A stretch of DNA of 64,000 nt from an uncultured Clostridium sp. (lineage in GTDB: Bacteria > Bacillota > Clostridia > Lachnospirales > Lachnospiraceae). Within the stretch, counting starts at the first letter, position 1, and every line of letters begins with the position of its first letter. The notes beneath the pieces are model-generated. The model saw only the letters and a program-made list of their open reading frames with translations, searched no databases and was not told the DNA's origin. The DNA lies in NCBI GenBank assembly GCA_900555045.1, contig USJW01000003.1:1-64000 (forward strand), written 5' to 3'. The translations under genes and the position numbers were made by a program. This document shows positions 24,961 to 33,718 of the stretch, in pieces.

Positions 24961-26235
24961 TCAGTCGTTTGAATCCACAGTCAGCTTGCCCTTGGTCATC
25001 ATGCTGTTGCGGATAAAGATTACCAGCGCGGCGGTCACCACAGCGCCCACAACGATGCCTGCGATGTACGCGGGGATGTTCTCACACAGAGGCCATGCCC
25101 ACACCGCGGACTCCGGGAACCACTGCACCGCGCCGAAGATGGTGGCGGCCAGGGAACCGCAGATTGCGCCGATCATGTAGCAGGGGATGATCACCTTGGG
25201 CATCTCCAGTGCAAAGGGGATCGCGCCCTCGGAAATTCCCATCAGAGCCAGGAACATTGCGGTCTTGCCCTGGGGATAGAACTGCTTGTCGAACACGTGG
25301 CGCTTCACCACCAGGCGGTCTACCAGGGTCGCAAGGCCCAGACCGAAGGAGGGAACCACGATGGCTACCACGCGGGCCGTGATGGGCAGAACCTTGTCAG
25401 TGGTAAAGCCCAGGGCCACGAAGCCGGCCGCCTTGTTGATGGGGCCGCCCAGGTCGATGGCCGTAGCCGCGGACAGAGCGATGGTGTAGCCGTAGGAACC
25501 GGCCTTTCCGGCTGCGGACAGTCCGGATTTGATCAGGCTGTTAAGCATTCCGCCCAGAGGCGTCACAACCAGGTGCATGCCCAGCATGACGAACACAGCC
25601 GCCAGCATGGGGATCAGGAAGGTGGATTTGAAGGCCAGCATGTTGTGGCTGACTTTAATTTTCTGGTTCAGGTACTTTACAAAATAGCCTGCTGCGATGG
25701 CGATGATTAACGCGCCCAGGAAGGTAGAGGCAACCGGTGCGGTGCTCGTCCAGGTTCCGTCCACGATGCTCAAAACCGCCGTGGGCTTGGTGGCCATCAG
25801 TCCGCCGATAAATCCGGCCGGGAACGCCAGCTTTCCGCCGATGGAGTTGGCCATGAACGCCGCGAACATGGGGATTGCAAAGCCGAACAGCGTGCCGCCG
25901 AAATCTGCGCACAGGTTGGCGAATTTTAACAGTGAAAGGTTAAAGCCCTCGTAGGCGCCGCTGTTCATGGCATCCACGATGCCCATGGACGGGTCCACGC
26001 CCAGAATCACGTAGGGGATCAGCTGTGAAAACGCCAGGATCAGTCCGCCCATGATGAGGAATGGGATCATGTTGCTGATACCGGTCATGACGTGGCGGGA
26101 CAGCGTGTCCCAGATTCCCTTTTTCTCCTGCACCTCAGGTGCCTTTTTAGCCGGGCTGGGCGCTGCCGCTGTGCCCGCGCTCTTGTTCTTGTTCTCGGCC
26201 TGTCCCGTCAGTGCACTTCTCTTTGTAATAGCCAT
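24961..26235 (-). CDS. PTS system fructose-like EIIC permease
   Basis: Membrane channel subunit (424 residues) of a fructose-family PTS. After a charged N-terminal tail (about 1-45, KNKSAGTAAAPSPAKK) come about nine membrane segments, with HVMTGISNMIPFLIMGGL, GFIGGLMATKP, GGPINKAAGF and MGISEGAIPFALE typical of fructose IIC. AAGGGGG precedes the ATG. IIA and IIB are separate genes just upstream, as in E. coli fry-type systems. The sugar is not known; fructose itself is only one possibility. Confidence 0.93.
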   Translation of the reverse strand: MAITKRSALTGQAENKNKSAGTAAAPSPAKKAPEVQEKKGIWDTLSRHVMTGISNMIPFLIMGGLILAFSQLIPYVILGVDPSMGIVDAMNSGAYEGFNLSLLKFANLCADFGGTLFGFAIPMFAAFMANSIGGKLAFPAGFIGGLMATKPTAVLSIVDGTWTSTAPVASTFLGALIIAIAAGYFVKYLNQKIKVSHNMLAFKSTFLIPMLAAVFVMLGMHLVVTPLGGMLNSLIKSGLSAAGKAGSYGYTIALSAATAIDLGGPINKAAGFVALGFTTDKVLPITARVVAIVVPSFGLGLATLVDRLVVKRHVFDKQFYPQGKTAMFLALMGISEGAIPFALEMPKVIIPCYMIGAICGSLAATIFGAVQWFPESAVWAWPLCENIPAYIAGIVVGAVVTAALVIFIRNSMMTKGKLTVDSND

Positions 26236-26269
26236 TTCTTAGTCCCCCTTATCTTTTTGTTCTATATCA

Positions 26270-26587
26270 TTAGCCTTCCATACTCTCGATTTCCTGGATG
26301 ATGCCCTTGGCGTTCTTGATCGCGTCCTGAAGGCCGATCTCGTAGATGTCGTAGGCGTCAAAGCGCTCGTTGTTCTGAGGCGCAATGGCCACCGCGTGGA
26401 TGATGATGTCCGCCTCCGCAATCTCGGCGGGAGTCAGCTCGTTCTGGATTCCGTCCGCGCCCTGGGTCTCAACCTTTACGTCGTACCCCAGCTCCTTGGC
26501 CGCATCCTCCAGCGCCTGAGCCGCCATAAAGGTGTGGGCCAGCCCCATGGTGCATGCACATAATGCCACTAATTTCTTCTTTGCCAT
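26270..26587 (-). CDS. PTS system fructose-like EIIB
   Basis: A 105-residue cytoplasmic phosphocarrier. The phosphorylated cysteine lies in ACTMGLAHTFMAAQAL, aligned with the ACPTGIAHTFMAAEAL pattern of fructose IIB; an extra cysteine sits two residues earlier. The ATG at 26587 starts the MAKKKLVALC segment and has an AGAGG site. It transfers phosphate from IIA to the incoming sugar at the IIC encoded 34 nt downstream. Confidence 0.92.
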   Translation of the reverse strand: MAKKKLVALCACTMGLAHTFMAAQALEDAAKELGYDVKVETQGADGIQNELTPAEIAEADIIIHAVAIAPQNNERFDAYDIYEIGLQDAIKNAKGIIQEIESMEG

Positions 26588-26700
26588 TGTTTTTTCCTCT
26601 TTTCTTTGATTATTTTGGTCATATCCTTCAGCCGGGCAGCCCCGGCAGAACAAACAATATAAACTTGTGATACATCTTCCGCAGAGCGATCCGCCTGCCG

Positions 26701-27162
26701 TCAGCCTGCGGACACCGCCTGGTGGATCAGCCCGTAAATCTCCTCCGGGGAGTCGGACTCCGTCAGCTGCCTGCGGAAATCCTGCTTGATCAGCATCCGG
26801 GAGAGGGACGCCAGGATCTGGATGTGCTCATTTCCATAGTTTTCCTTCGGCACGATCAGCGCGATCATGGTGTTTACCGGCTTCCCGTCAAAGGACTCCC
26901 ACTCCAGCTCCCGCTTGGACTTCATCACCACGATGCCGGTCTGAATCACGGAGTCACAGCGGGTGTGGGGAATCGCGAAGCCGTCCTGCATCCCCGTGGG
27001 ACCCTGAGCTTCCCGCTCCAGAAAGCCCTGGTAGGTTCCCTCCACGTCCCGGCACAGCCCCAGCTCCACCGCCTTCTCTGCGATGGCGTGAAGCGCCTCC
27101 TCCTTGGTGTTAAGCTCCATATCGGTAAAAATATAATTCTGCTTGATTACTTCCTTCGTCAT
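26701..27162 (-). CDS. PTS system fructose/mannitol-type EIIA
   Basis: A 153-residue cytoplasmic phosphocarrier that takes phosphate from HPr. The active histidine is in DGFAIPHTRCD, followed by GIVVMKS and MIALIVPKE, as in the fructose/mannitol IIA fold. The start ATG overlaps the regulator stop as TGATG and has AGGAG upstream. About 113 nt separate it from IIB; this stretch shows no gene. Confidence 0.93.
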   Translation of the reverse strand: MTKEVIKQNYIFTDMELNTKEEALHAIAEKAVELGLCRDVEGTYQGFLEREAQGPTGMQDGFAIPHTRCDSVIQTGIVVMKSKRELEWESFDGKPVNTMIALIVPKENYGNEHIQILASLSRMLIKQDFRRQLTESDSPEEIYGLIHQAVSAG

Positions 27163-29045
27163 CACAATTCTCTCCTGCACATAATAGTTTGAAATGCCTG
27201 AAAATCAGTTGCCTGTATGAGCCGGCGCACCAGCTCGTCGGAGTGCACCACCTTGTACAGAGTGCGGAATATCCGGGCGTAGGGGTCGTTGGTCTGGTTG
27301 AAGCAGGCCAGAAATACCATCTGCACCCGCTCGTTTCCCCACTGGATCGGCTGGCTTAAAATCCCGATGGCGATGCAGGAGGTGAAATTCCCCTGCTTCA
27401 GCACGTGGGGCACAGCCACAAGATTTCCCACCTCTGTGGAGCTGATCCGCTCCCGCTTCTCGATGGCGCTTATGACCTGGCGGTCGATCCCCTTTTTCTT
27501 CTCCAGAAGAGCCCCCAGTTTTTCGATTGCCTCGAACCGGTCCTTCGCCTCGATGTGGCCGAAGCAGTCCGGATCGAAGTACCGCATGAGCTCCTTCTCG
27601 ATGTAGATCTTCTGCCAGAGCTGCTCCTGAATCCCGGCCACGGCCTTCTCGCTGAGCAGGTCGTGGGAGACGATCACCGGAATGTCCCCGTGATAATCCT
27701 CCACCGGCACCGCCGACAGAATCACGTCCGGATTTCGCTCCAGCGCCAGGTCCATGTACCGCACCGGGTAGACGCCGCAGATGAACATGTTCTGGATCTC
27801 GCTCTGGATCTTCTCCAGGATCATCTGGGAGGTGCCGATCCCGTAGTTGCAGAGAATCACCGCCTTGATCCGCTCCCCGGCCTTGGGCTCGTAGACGCCT
27901 AAGTAGACCGTCAGGTAGCCGATCTCGTCCTCGTTGATGGACACGCCGAACCGCTCCTCAAACCGCTGGGCCATCAGGATAGCGTAGTTCATCTCCAGCG
28001 GGTAGCGGCTCTTGATCTGGCCGATGATGGGGTTGGGGGAATAGTTCCCGGCCCTGGCCCGCTGCATCAGCGCCTTGAGGTGAAGGCTCAGGACGTTTAA
28101 CACCTTCTCGTCCTGCTCGTAGCGGTTCCCCGTGAGCTCCGTGATCTCCGCCATGAAATCATCCACAAACCGGCGCATCTCCCGGCAGCCCTCTGCGTCC
28201 AGGACGTTTAGGTCGTAGCCGATGAACCCGGAGTACACCATCACGTACAGGCATTCGTCCTCCGTGATCTCGATATGAAACGCCCGCCCCAGCGCCTCCA
28301 TGATGGACTGGATCATCTGGTAGTTGTGGCCCGTGACCGGGGCGTTAAGGCTCATCCCAGCCACGTGGTGCCCTTTCCGGCTCCTGGACAGCGCAATCAC
28401 GATTCTGGCGATCAGGCTGTTTAGGTCCATGTCCGCCACAATCAGGCTGTACTCCTGGATGTGCTCGAACACAATCCGGTCCACCTGGTTTAGCTCCTCC
28501 TCGGAGATGTTGTAGATCCCGGTGTTCACCAGCCGCGCGTTGCAGTAGTCCAGCCCGATATCCCCCAGCAGCGTGCGGATGTCCGTCTCCCCGCCGGTGA
28601 TGGACAAGCCGTAGTGGGGCTTCCCGATCAGGCTTAAATGGTACCGGCCGAGAAATTCCTTCACGTCGAAGGTCATCTTGTTCAGAGTGGACGGGCTTAA
28701 AAACATGGCCTCGCTGAGCTTCTCGATCGTTATTTCCTCCTGGTCGATGATTTCCAGGATCATTTCATGAATCCGCTTGTCCCCGTCCTTCTGGCGGTAT
28801 TCCTTCTGGGTGAGCAGGGGCTTTAGCGCCGCCCGGTCCCCCTCCAAAACATACCCCTGCCCCCGCTTTAAGGAGATGCACACGTCGAAGGTTTTTAGCT
28901 CCTCCGACAAAACCGAGAGGTAGCGCATAACCGTCCTGGCCGAAATTCCCAGCCGCTTGGCCAAGTCCTCCGCGCCGATGGCATTTTCCTGGTGCATCAG
29001 GCAGTTCAAAAGCTGTATCTGCTTTTGTGTCAGGTCCTGTATCAT
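27162..29045 (-). CDS. PRD-containing PTS regulator (MtlR/FrvR type)
   Basis: Transcription activator of 627 residues. Two helix-turn-helix domains (1-150; ISARTVMRYLSVLSEEL, LSPSTLNKM), two PRD regions (about 180-395), a IIB-like domain with VILCNYGIGTSQM, and a C-terminal IIA-like domain with VAVPHVLKQ. Such proteins read the phosphorylation state of their PTS and control its operon. At the positions where PRDs usually carry histidine I see Arg (LIARIVIAL) and Tyr (LYVMVYSG, YLTVYLG), while the IIB cysteine and IIA histidine remain. Control may thus act only through the IIB/IIA domains. The Shine-Dalgarno is weak. Confidence 0.9.
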   Translation of the reverse strand: MIQDLTQKQIQLLNCLMHQENAIGAEDLAKRLGISARTVMRYLSVLSEELKTFDVCISLKRGQGYVLEGDRAALKPLLTQKEYRQKDGDKRIHEMILEIIDQEEITIEKLSEAMFLSPSTLNKMTFDVKEFLGRYHLSLIGKPHYGLSITGGETDIRTLLGDIGLDYCNARLVNTGIYNISEEELNQVDRIVFEHIQEYSLIVADMDLNSLIARIVIALSRSRKGHHVAGMSLNAPVTGHNYQMIQSIMEALGRAFHIEITEDECLYVMVYSGFIGYDLNVLDAEGCREMRRFVDDFMAEITELTGNRYEQDEKVLNVLSLHLKALMQRARAGNYSPNPIIGQIKSRYPLEMNYAILMAQRFEERFGVSINEDEIGYLTVYLGVYEPKAGERIKAVILCNYGIGTSQMILEKIQSEIQNMFICGVYPVRYMDLALERNPDVILSAVPVEDYHGDIPVIVSHDLLSEKAVAGIQEQLWQKIYIEKELMRYFDPDCFGHIEAKDRFEAIEKLGALLEKKKGIDRQVISAIEKRERISSTEVGNLVAVPHVLKQGNFTSCIAIGILSQPIQWGNERVQMVFLACFNQTNDPYARIFRTLYKVVHSDELVRRLIQATDFQAFQTIMCRREL

Positions 29046-29107
29046 GCTATCACTTTCTTTCTGGTTACATTATCCCCCATTTTCACACAACTTTCCATTC
29101 ATTCCTT

Positions 29108-29123
29108 GTCATTTAAAAATGAC
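29108..29123. promoter_or_regulatory. Perfect 16-bp palindrome upstream of the PTS regulator
   Basis: GTCATTTAAAAATGAC, 63 nt upstream of the regulator ATG. It may be its operator or that of the PTS operon; no other copy was noticed. Confidence 0.4.
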
Positions 29124-29126
29124 ATC

Positions 29127-29170
29127 AAAAAAACTGCCGCCCCCGCCGGAAATTCCGGTGAGAACGGCAG
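29127..29170 (-). terminator. Rho-independent terminator after the ferredoxin gene
   Basis: CTGCCG/CGGCAG outer stem with an inner CCGGAA/TTCCGG stem, followed on the minus strand by seven T residues (29127-29133). Confidence 0.85.
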
Positions 29171-29185
29171 CCTTGTCCGCCGACG

Positions 29186-29980
29186 TCAGATATACAGCTC
29201 ATTTTCCCTGCGCTCTTTGCAGATCATCCCCAGCTTCTGCGCCACCGCCGCCTGGCCTGCGGGATCCAGCTTTCTGGCGCCCGTGGGACAGACCTTGATG
29301 CAGCGCATGCAGGCGATGCACACCTGCGGGTCCGTGGTGTTCGGCGCATCCTCCGGGATCGCCCTCACCGGGCACTGGGCGGCGCAGGTTCCGCAGCCCA
29401 CGCAGCTCTCATCCGCGGCCGGTTTGAGGGCAGATCCGCCGAATACCTTGTACGGCCGTTTGCCCTTCACCTGCACCTGTCCGCGCTCCAGCTCGCTTAA
29501 GTCGCTCAACTTCTCGCACACCGCCCGCGCCGCCTCGCGCAGCTCGTGGCGGTCCTTCTCGTCCGGCCTGCCCGCAGCGATGGCGGGGACGATGGAGTGC
29601 TGGGCGATGGCCGCAATTCCGGCAATCACCGTGAACCCCTGGGCAGAGAGTACATCCTTCATCTCCAGCAGCGTGTCGTCGTAATCCCGGTTTCCGTACA
29701 CCGCAATCACCACCGCCGCCGTGCCGTTTCCATGCAGATTTTCCATCCGTTTTGCCGCAATCCCCGGCACACGCCCGCCGTAGGACGGCACGCCTATACA
29801 GATCACATCCTCCGGTCCAAAGGAATGGTTCCCCGAATCCTCCGCCGGATCCGAGAGATCAATGTTCTCCCCCTTCCCGGCCTCACCGGTCCGGACCATC
29901 TCCTGTGCCACCAACTCGGTGACCTCCCGGGTACTGAACGTAGGGCTGAAATATACCGTGCTCACCTTTGAAATTTTCAT
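29186..29980 (-). CDS. EFR1-type flavodoxin-ferredoxin protein
   Basis: A 264-residue cytoplasmic redox protein. A flavodoxin-like domain (about 1-165; STVYFSPTFSTREV, IGVPSYGGRVP, VVIAVYGNRDYDD) is followed by two 4Fe-4S clusters: CVGCGTCAAQCP and CIACMRCIKVCP. The family is common in anaerobes; partners are generally unknown. The ATG at 29980 has AAGGAGGG 8 nt upstream; 30 earlier in-frame codons lie in promoter-like AT-rich sequence. Single gene with its own terminator. Confidence 0.9.
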   Translation of the reverse strand: MKISKVSTVYFSPTFSTREVTELVAQEMVRTGEAGKGENIDLSDPAEDSGNHSFGPEDVICIGVPSYGGRVPGIAAKRMENLHGNGTAAVVIAVYGNRDYDDTLLEMKDVLSAQGFTVIAGIAAIAQHSIVPAIAAGRPDEKDRHELREAARAVCEKLSDLSELERGQVQVKGKRPYKVFGGSALKPAADESCVGCGTCAAQCPVRAIPEDAPNTTDPQVCIACMRCIKVCPTGARKLDPAGQAAVAQKLGMICKERRENELYI

Positions 29981-30112
29981 ATATGTAACCCTCCTTTTCT
30001 CGTGATCCCCAATTTTTGTCTGCTGGTTTTCGCATATCATATTTTGCCTATCATACCACATTTTCGGCATATTTACCAGCCCCGGAGGGAGGGGAATTGA
30101 GGGAGGGGGAGG

Positions 30113-31171
30113 TCACGTCCACGCCTCCACCAGGTCCTCGATCAGAAGCAGTCCCAGGGGGCCCAGGATAAACCCCAGAAACCCGAAGAGCTGCAGGCCA
30201 ACGTACACCGCCGCCAGGGTTTCCAGCGGCGAGAGCCCCACCTGGTTGGACATCAGCCTTGTTTCCAGATATTCCCTGATAAAATAGCAGACCAGGTACA
30301 GCGCGAACAGGGCCAAGGCCCGGCCCCACCGCCCGAGAAACAGGCAGACCACGCCCCAGGGGATTAACACCGTGCCGGTCCCGAAGATGGGCAGAGCGTC
30401 CAACACCCCGATGCCGATGCCCGCCATGATATAGTAGGGATTTCCGATGGCCGCCATCCCCAGGATGCACAGCATGGTGATTAGGCCCATGATGATCCCC
30501 TGGGTCTTAAACCATGCCTTTCCCGTGTGCACGATCCGCTTCCCGATCATGGAGAACTCCCGCCGGAACACGGACTGGTCCCGCCGCTCCCGCAGATCGT
30601 CCATCTCCTGCAGCGAGAGGACCACAGCCAAAAACAGCACGACGGACACCACCGTGACCTTCACGCCCAGGCGTATGACGGCGACGGAATTTGTCATCAG
30701 CGCGGGCATGGCGGCCTGCTTGCCCGTGTGGATCAGGCCGGTCAACATCTCGCTGACCACGTCGGCCACCCCGCCCGGGCGCAGACCGAAGGTGCGCTCT
30801 AAGTCCCGGCAGCTCCCGGTCAGCCAGCCGTCGAACTGCTCCACCCAGATGGGCAGCTGGAATGCCAGCAGCTTCCCCTCCTGACACAGCTTGACCGCGC
30901 CCCAGTAAAGCCCCAGCCCCAGAAGCGAGAGCAGAATCAGGAATTCCACGCCGCCCACCACGCCGATGGGCAGATGCCGCATGCGCCCCTTCACCTGAAT
31001 CCGCAGCCGGTAGGACAGAAACCGCGCCGAGGGCCGCAGCATAAGGGCGAACAGATAACCCACGAAAAAAGGAGCCACGAGGGGCAGCAGGTACTTGAGG
31101 CCTGCGTACACCGCTCCCGTGGTTCCTATTATTATGATCAATTTCTTCAGTTTCTTGCCGGGCTTTTCCAT
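30113..31171 (-). CDS. AI-2E/YtvI-type membrane permease
   Basis: Integral membrane protein of 352 residues in the AI-2E (PF01594) family, with about seven to eight membrane helices. The C-terminal half carries the family's GIGVLDALPIFGTGTVLIPWG and a final GPLGLLLIEDL. Members range from ion exchangers to sporulation proteins such as YtvI; the transported solute here is unknown. AGGTGA lies just before the ATG. It stands alone between the ferredoxin protein and the kinase-like gene. Confidence 0.88.
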   Translation of the reverse strand: MEKPGKKLKKLIIIIGTTGAVYAGLKYLLPLVAPFFVGYLFALMLRPSARFLSYRLRIQVKGRMRHLPIGVVGGVEFLILLSLLGLGLYWGAVKLCQEGKLLAFQLPIWVEQFDGWLTGSCRDLERTFGLRPGGVADVVSEMLTGLIHTGKQAAMPALMTNSVAVIRLGVKVTVVSVVLFLAVVLSLQEMDDLRERRDQSVFRREFSMIGKRIVHTGKAWFKTQGIIMGLITMLCILGMAAIGNPYYIMAGIGIGVLDALPIFGTGTVLIPWGVVCLFLGRWGRALALFALYLVCYFIREYLETRLMSNQVGLSPLETLAAVYVGLQLFGFLGFILGPLGLLLIEDLVEAWT

Positions 31172-31261
31172 GGACTCACCTGTTTCTGATTTGTACTTCC
31201 TTTGTACCTTCTTAGTATGAGTCCGCTCTTTAAAAATATACAGGTGAAAAATTTACCACTT

Positions 31262-31855
31262 TTAACTCTCGCCCAGGTAAGCGAGCGCCGCCCGCAGACA
31301 GCCGTCCACGCCCACCAGACCGCTCTCCACGCACAGGTGATAGTTCTGGGCCCGTCCCCACTGGGCGCCGGTGTAGTACTGGTAGTAGTCCTTGCGCTTG
31401 CGGTCCACCTCCCGGATCCGCTTCTCCATCTCCTCCGGGTCAGCACCTGGCTCTAAGGTCAGCATGCGCCGGATCCGGTCCTTCATCTTCGCATAAATGA
31501 AGAGGTTGATGCTGTCGCTCAGCACCCGGTCCGCACAGCGCCCCACGATCACGCACGGCCCCTGCTGCGCCAGACGGCGGATAAAGCTGGACTGCGCGAC
31601 GAAAATCTGGTCCGACATGGGCACCTTGTACACCGCGGAAAACGGATTGTAGTAGTGCCGGTCCAACGGGTCATGCATGTCCGGCAGCTTCTCGTCGTAG
31701 TTTAAAAACGCTGTCTCCGCCATGCCGGCGTCGTCCGCCGCCATGGAAATCAGCTCCTTATCATAAAAGGGAATTCCAAAATGTTCCGCAAGGCGTACCC
31801 CCAACTCCCGGCCGCCGCTGCCGAATTCACGGCTCACTGTAATCACTTTATCCAT
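31262..31855 (-). CDS. Cytidylate kinase-like P-loop protein
   Basis: A 197-residue protein of the cytidylate-kinase-like family (AAA_26). It starts MDKVITVSREFGSGGRELG, with GSGGRELG in place of the P-loop. It contains a YDKELI segment, GRCADRVL and an arginine-rich lid (RIRRM, EVDRKRKDYY). It is shorter than true Cmk and the substrate is uncertain. GGGGAGG lies 8 nt before the ATG. It is transcribed divergently from the ABC-F gene. Confidence 0.85.
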   Translation of the reverse strand: MDKVITVSREFGSGGRELGVRLAEHFGIPFYDKELISMAADDAGMAETAFLNYDEKLPDMHDPLDRHYYNPFSAVYKVPMSDQIFVAQSSFIRRLAQQGPCVIVGRCADRVLSDSINLFIYAKMKDRIRRMLTLEPGADPEEMEKRIREVDRKRKDYYQYYTGAQWGRAQNYHLCVESGLVGVDGCLRAALAYLGES

Positions 31856-31891
31856 AATGCCTGCCTCCCCTTCTCTCTGTAAGTATCTCCC

Positions 31892-31900
31892 AGTATAGCA
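31892..31900 (-). promoter_or_regulatory. Extended -10 promoter of the cytidylate kinase-like gene
   Basis: TGCTATACT on the minus strand, 37 nt upstream of the ATG. There is no good -35, as is usual for TGn-extended promoters. Confidence 0.45.
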
Positions 31901-32005
31901 CAAATAGCCTTAAAATCCTAGAGCGGGAATGAAATAATGGGCTTATCAGTTATCTATTCCTTCAGTGATTCCCCATGGAACTGCTGCATTTTTTCTATTT
32001 ACCGC

Positions 32006-32034
32006 TTGCCAGAACATACCGTCTCATGTAGAAT
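32006..32034 (+). promoter_or_regulatory. Sigma-A promoter of the ABC-F gene
   Basis: TTGCCA (32006-32011), 17-nt spacer, TAGAAT (32029-32034), about 58 nt before the ATG. Confidence 0.7.
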
Positions 32035-32091
32035 AATACTGCTGTAACCAATGTAAAAACGGGGATTACCCAAGAGATAAAGGAGTTTTTC

Positions 32092-33648
32092 ATGAGCATA
32101 TTAAATGTTGAGCATCTGAGCCACGGCTTCGGCGACCGTGCCATTTTCCAGGATGTTTCCTTCCGGCTGTTAAAGGGCGAGCACATCGGCCTGGTCGGGG
32201 CCAACGGCGAGGGAAAGTCCACCTTCATGAACATTATCACGGGAAAGCTCATGCCCGACGAGGGCAAGGTGGAGTGGGCCAAGCACGTCCGCGTGGGCTA
32301 TCTGGACCAGCACTCCGTATTGGAGAAGGGCATGACCATCCGGGACGTGCTAAAGAGCGCCTTCGCCTTCCTGTTTGAGATGGAGGAGCAGATGAACCGG
32401 ATCTGCGATCAGATGGGCGAGGCAAACGAGGAGGAGATGACCGCCATGATGGAGGAGCTGGGAACGATCCAGGACCTGCTCATGGCCCACGACTTCTACG
32501 TGATCGACGCCAAGGTGGAGGAGGTCGCCCGGGCCCTGGGCCTAAACGAGATCGGGCTGGAGAAGGACGTGACCGACCTAAGCGGCGGACAGCGCACCAA
32601 GGTGCTGCTGGGCAAGCTCCTGCTAGAGAAGCCGGATATCCTGCTGCTGGACGAGCCCACCAACTACCTGGACGTGCAGCACATTGAGTGGCTGAAGCGG
32701 TATCTGCAGGAGTATGAGAACGCCTTCATCCTGATCTCCCACGACATTCCCTTCCTCAACAGCGTGATCAACCTGATCTACCACATGGAGAACCAGCATC
32801 TGGACCGCTATGTGGGGGACTACGACAAGTTCCAGGAGGTCTACGCGGTGAAGAAGGCCCAGCTGGAGGCCGCCTACAAGCGCCAGCAGCAGGAAATCGC
32901 CGAGCTGGAGGATTTCGTGGCGCGCAACAAGGCCCGCGTGTCCACCCGAAACATGGCCATGTCCCGCCAGAAGAAGCTGGACAAGATGGACGTGATCGAG
33001 CTGGCCAGGGAGAAGCCGAAGCCCGAGTTCAACTTCCTGACGGCCCGCGCCCCGGGAAAGCTGATTTTCGAGACCCATGACCTGGTGATCGGCTACGAGG
33101 AGCCCCTCTCCCGGCCCTTAAACCTGACGATGCAGCGGGGCGAGAAGATCGTGCTGTCCGGTGCCAACGGAATCGGCAAGACCACCCTGTTAAAGAGCAT
33201 CCTGGGGCTGATCCCGTCCTTAAGCGGAACCGTGGAGCTGGGCGATTACCTCTCCATCGGCTACTTTGAGCAGGAGATGGCCCCGGGGAACACCACCACC
33301 TGCATCGAGGAGATCTGGAAGGAATTTCCGGCCTACACCCAGTACCAGGTGCGCTCGGCCCTGGCCAAATGCGGCCTGACCACCGACCACATCGAGAGCC
33401 AGGTGCGGGTCTTAAGCGGCGGCGAGCAGGCCAAGGTCCGGCTGTGCAAGCTGATCAACCGCGAGACCAACGTGCTGCTCTTAGACGAGCCCACCAACCA
33501 CCTGGATGTGGACGCCAAGGCGGAGTTAAAGCGCGCGCTTAAGGAGTACAAGGGGAGCATCCTCTTAATCTGCCACGAGCCGGAGTTCTACAGCGGCGTG
33601 GCCACCAGTGTCTGGGACTGCCGTGAGTGGGCGCTGCGGCTGTCGTAG
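32092..33648 (+). CDS. ABC-F family ATPase (ribosome-associated type)
   Basis: Soluble protein of 518 residues with two ABC cassettes and no membrane segments. Walker A: GANGEGKST (about 37) and GANGIGKTT (about 357). Signatures: LSGGQRTK and LSGGEQAK, with Walker B LLLDEPTNYLD and LLLDEPTNHLD. Between them is a charged linker (about 235-315) that in ABC-F proteins reaches into the ribosome. It resembles the YbiT/EttA-like translation factors, but a role in antibiotic protection cannot be excluded. AAGGAG precedes the ATG. Monocistronic with a promoter and a strong terminator. Confidence 0.92.
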   Translation: MSILNVEHLSHGFGDRAIFQDVSFRLLKGEHIGLVGANGEGKSTFMNIITGKLMPDEGKVEWAKHVRVGYLDQHSVLEKGMTIRDVLKSAFAFLFEMEEQMNRICDQMGEANEEEMTAMMEELGTIQDLLMAHDFYVIDAKVEEVARALGLNEIGLEKDVTDLSGGQRTKVLLGKLLLEKPDILLLDEPTNYLDVQHIEWLKRYLQEYENAFILISHDIPFLNSVINLIYHMENQHLDRYVGDYDKFQEVYAVKKAQLEAAYKRQQQEIAELEDFVARNKARVSTRNMAMSRQKKLDKMDVIELAREKPKPEFNFLTARAPGKLIFETHDLVIGYEEPLSRPLNLTMQRGEKIVLSGANGIGKTTLLKSILGLIPSLSGTVELGDYLSIGYFEQEMAPGNTTTCIEEIWKEFPAYTQYQVRSALAKCGLTTDHIESQVRVLSGGEQAKVRLCKLINRETNVLLLDEPTNHLDVDAKAELKRALKEYKGSILLICHEPEFYSGVATSVWDCREWALRLS

Positions 33649-33664
33649 ACCGGTCGCTTCGGGC

Positions 33665-33710
33665 CAAAAAATAAGTGCAGCTGTTTGCGGACAGCTGCAC
33701 TTATTTTTTT
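33665..33710. terminator. Bidirectional terminator between ABC-F and RluA-type genes
   Basis: AAGTGCAGCTGT pairs with ACAGCTGCACTT around a 6-nt loop. T-runs of six or seven follow on both strands. Confidence 0.92.
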
Positions 33711-33718
33711 CAATCCAC

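Noticed and set aside
32092..33648. ABC-F gene as an antibiotic-resistance determinant
   Set aside because: Sequence fits housekeeping translation factors of the EttA/YbiT type as well; no resistance-specific context or attenuator leader seen.
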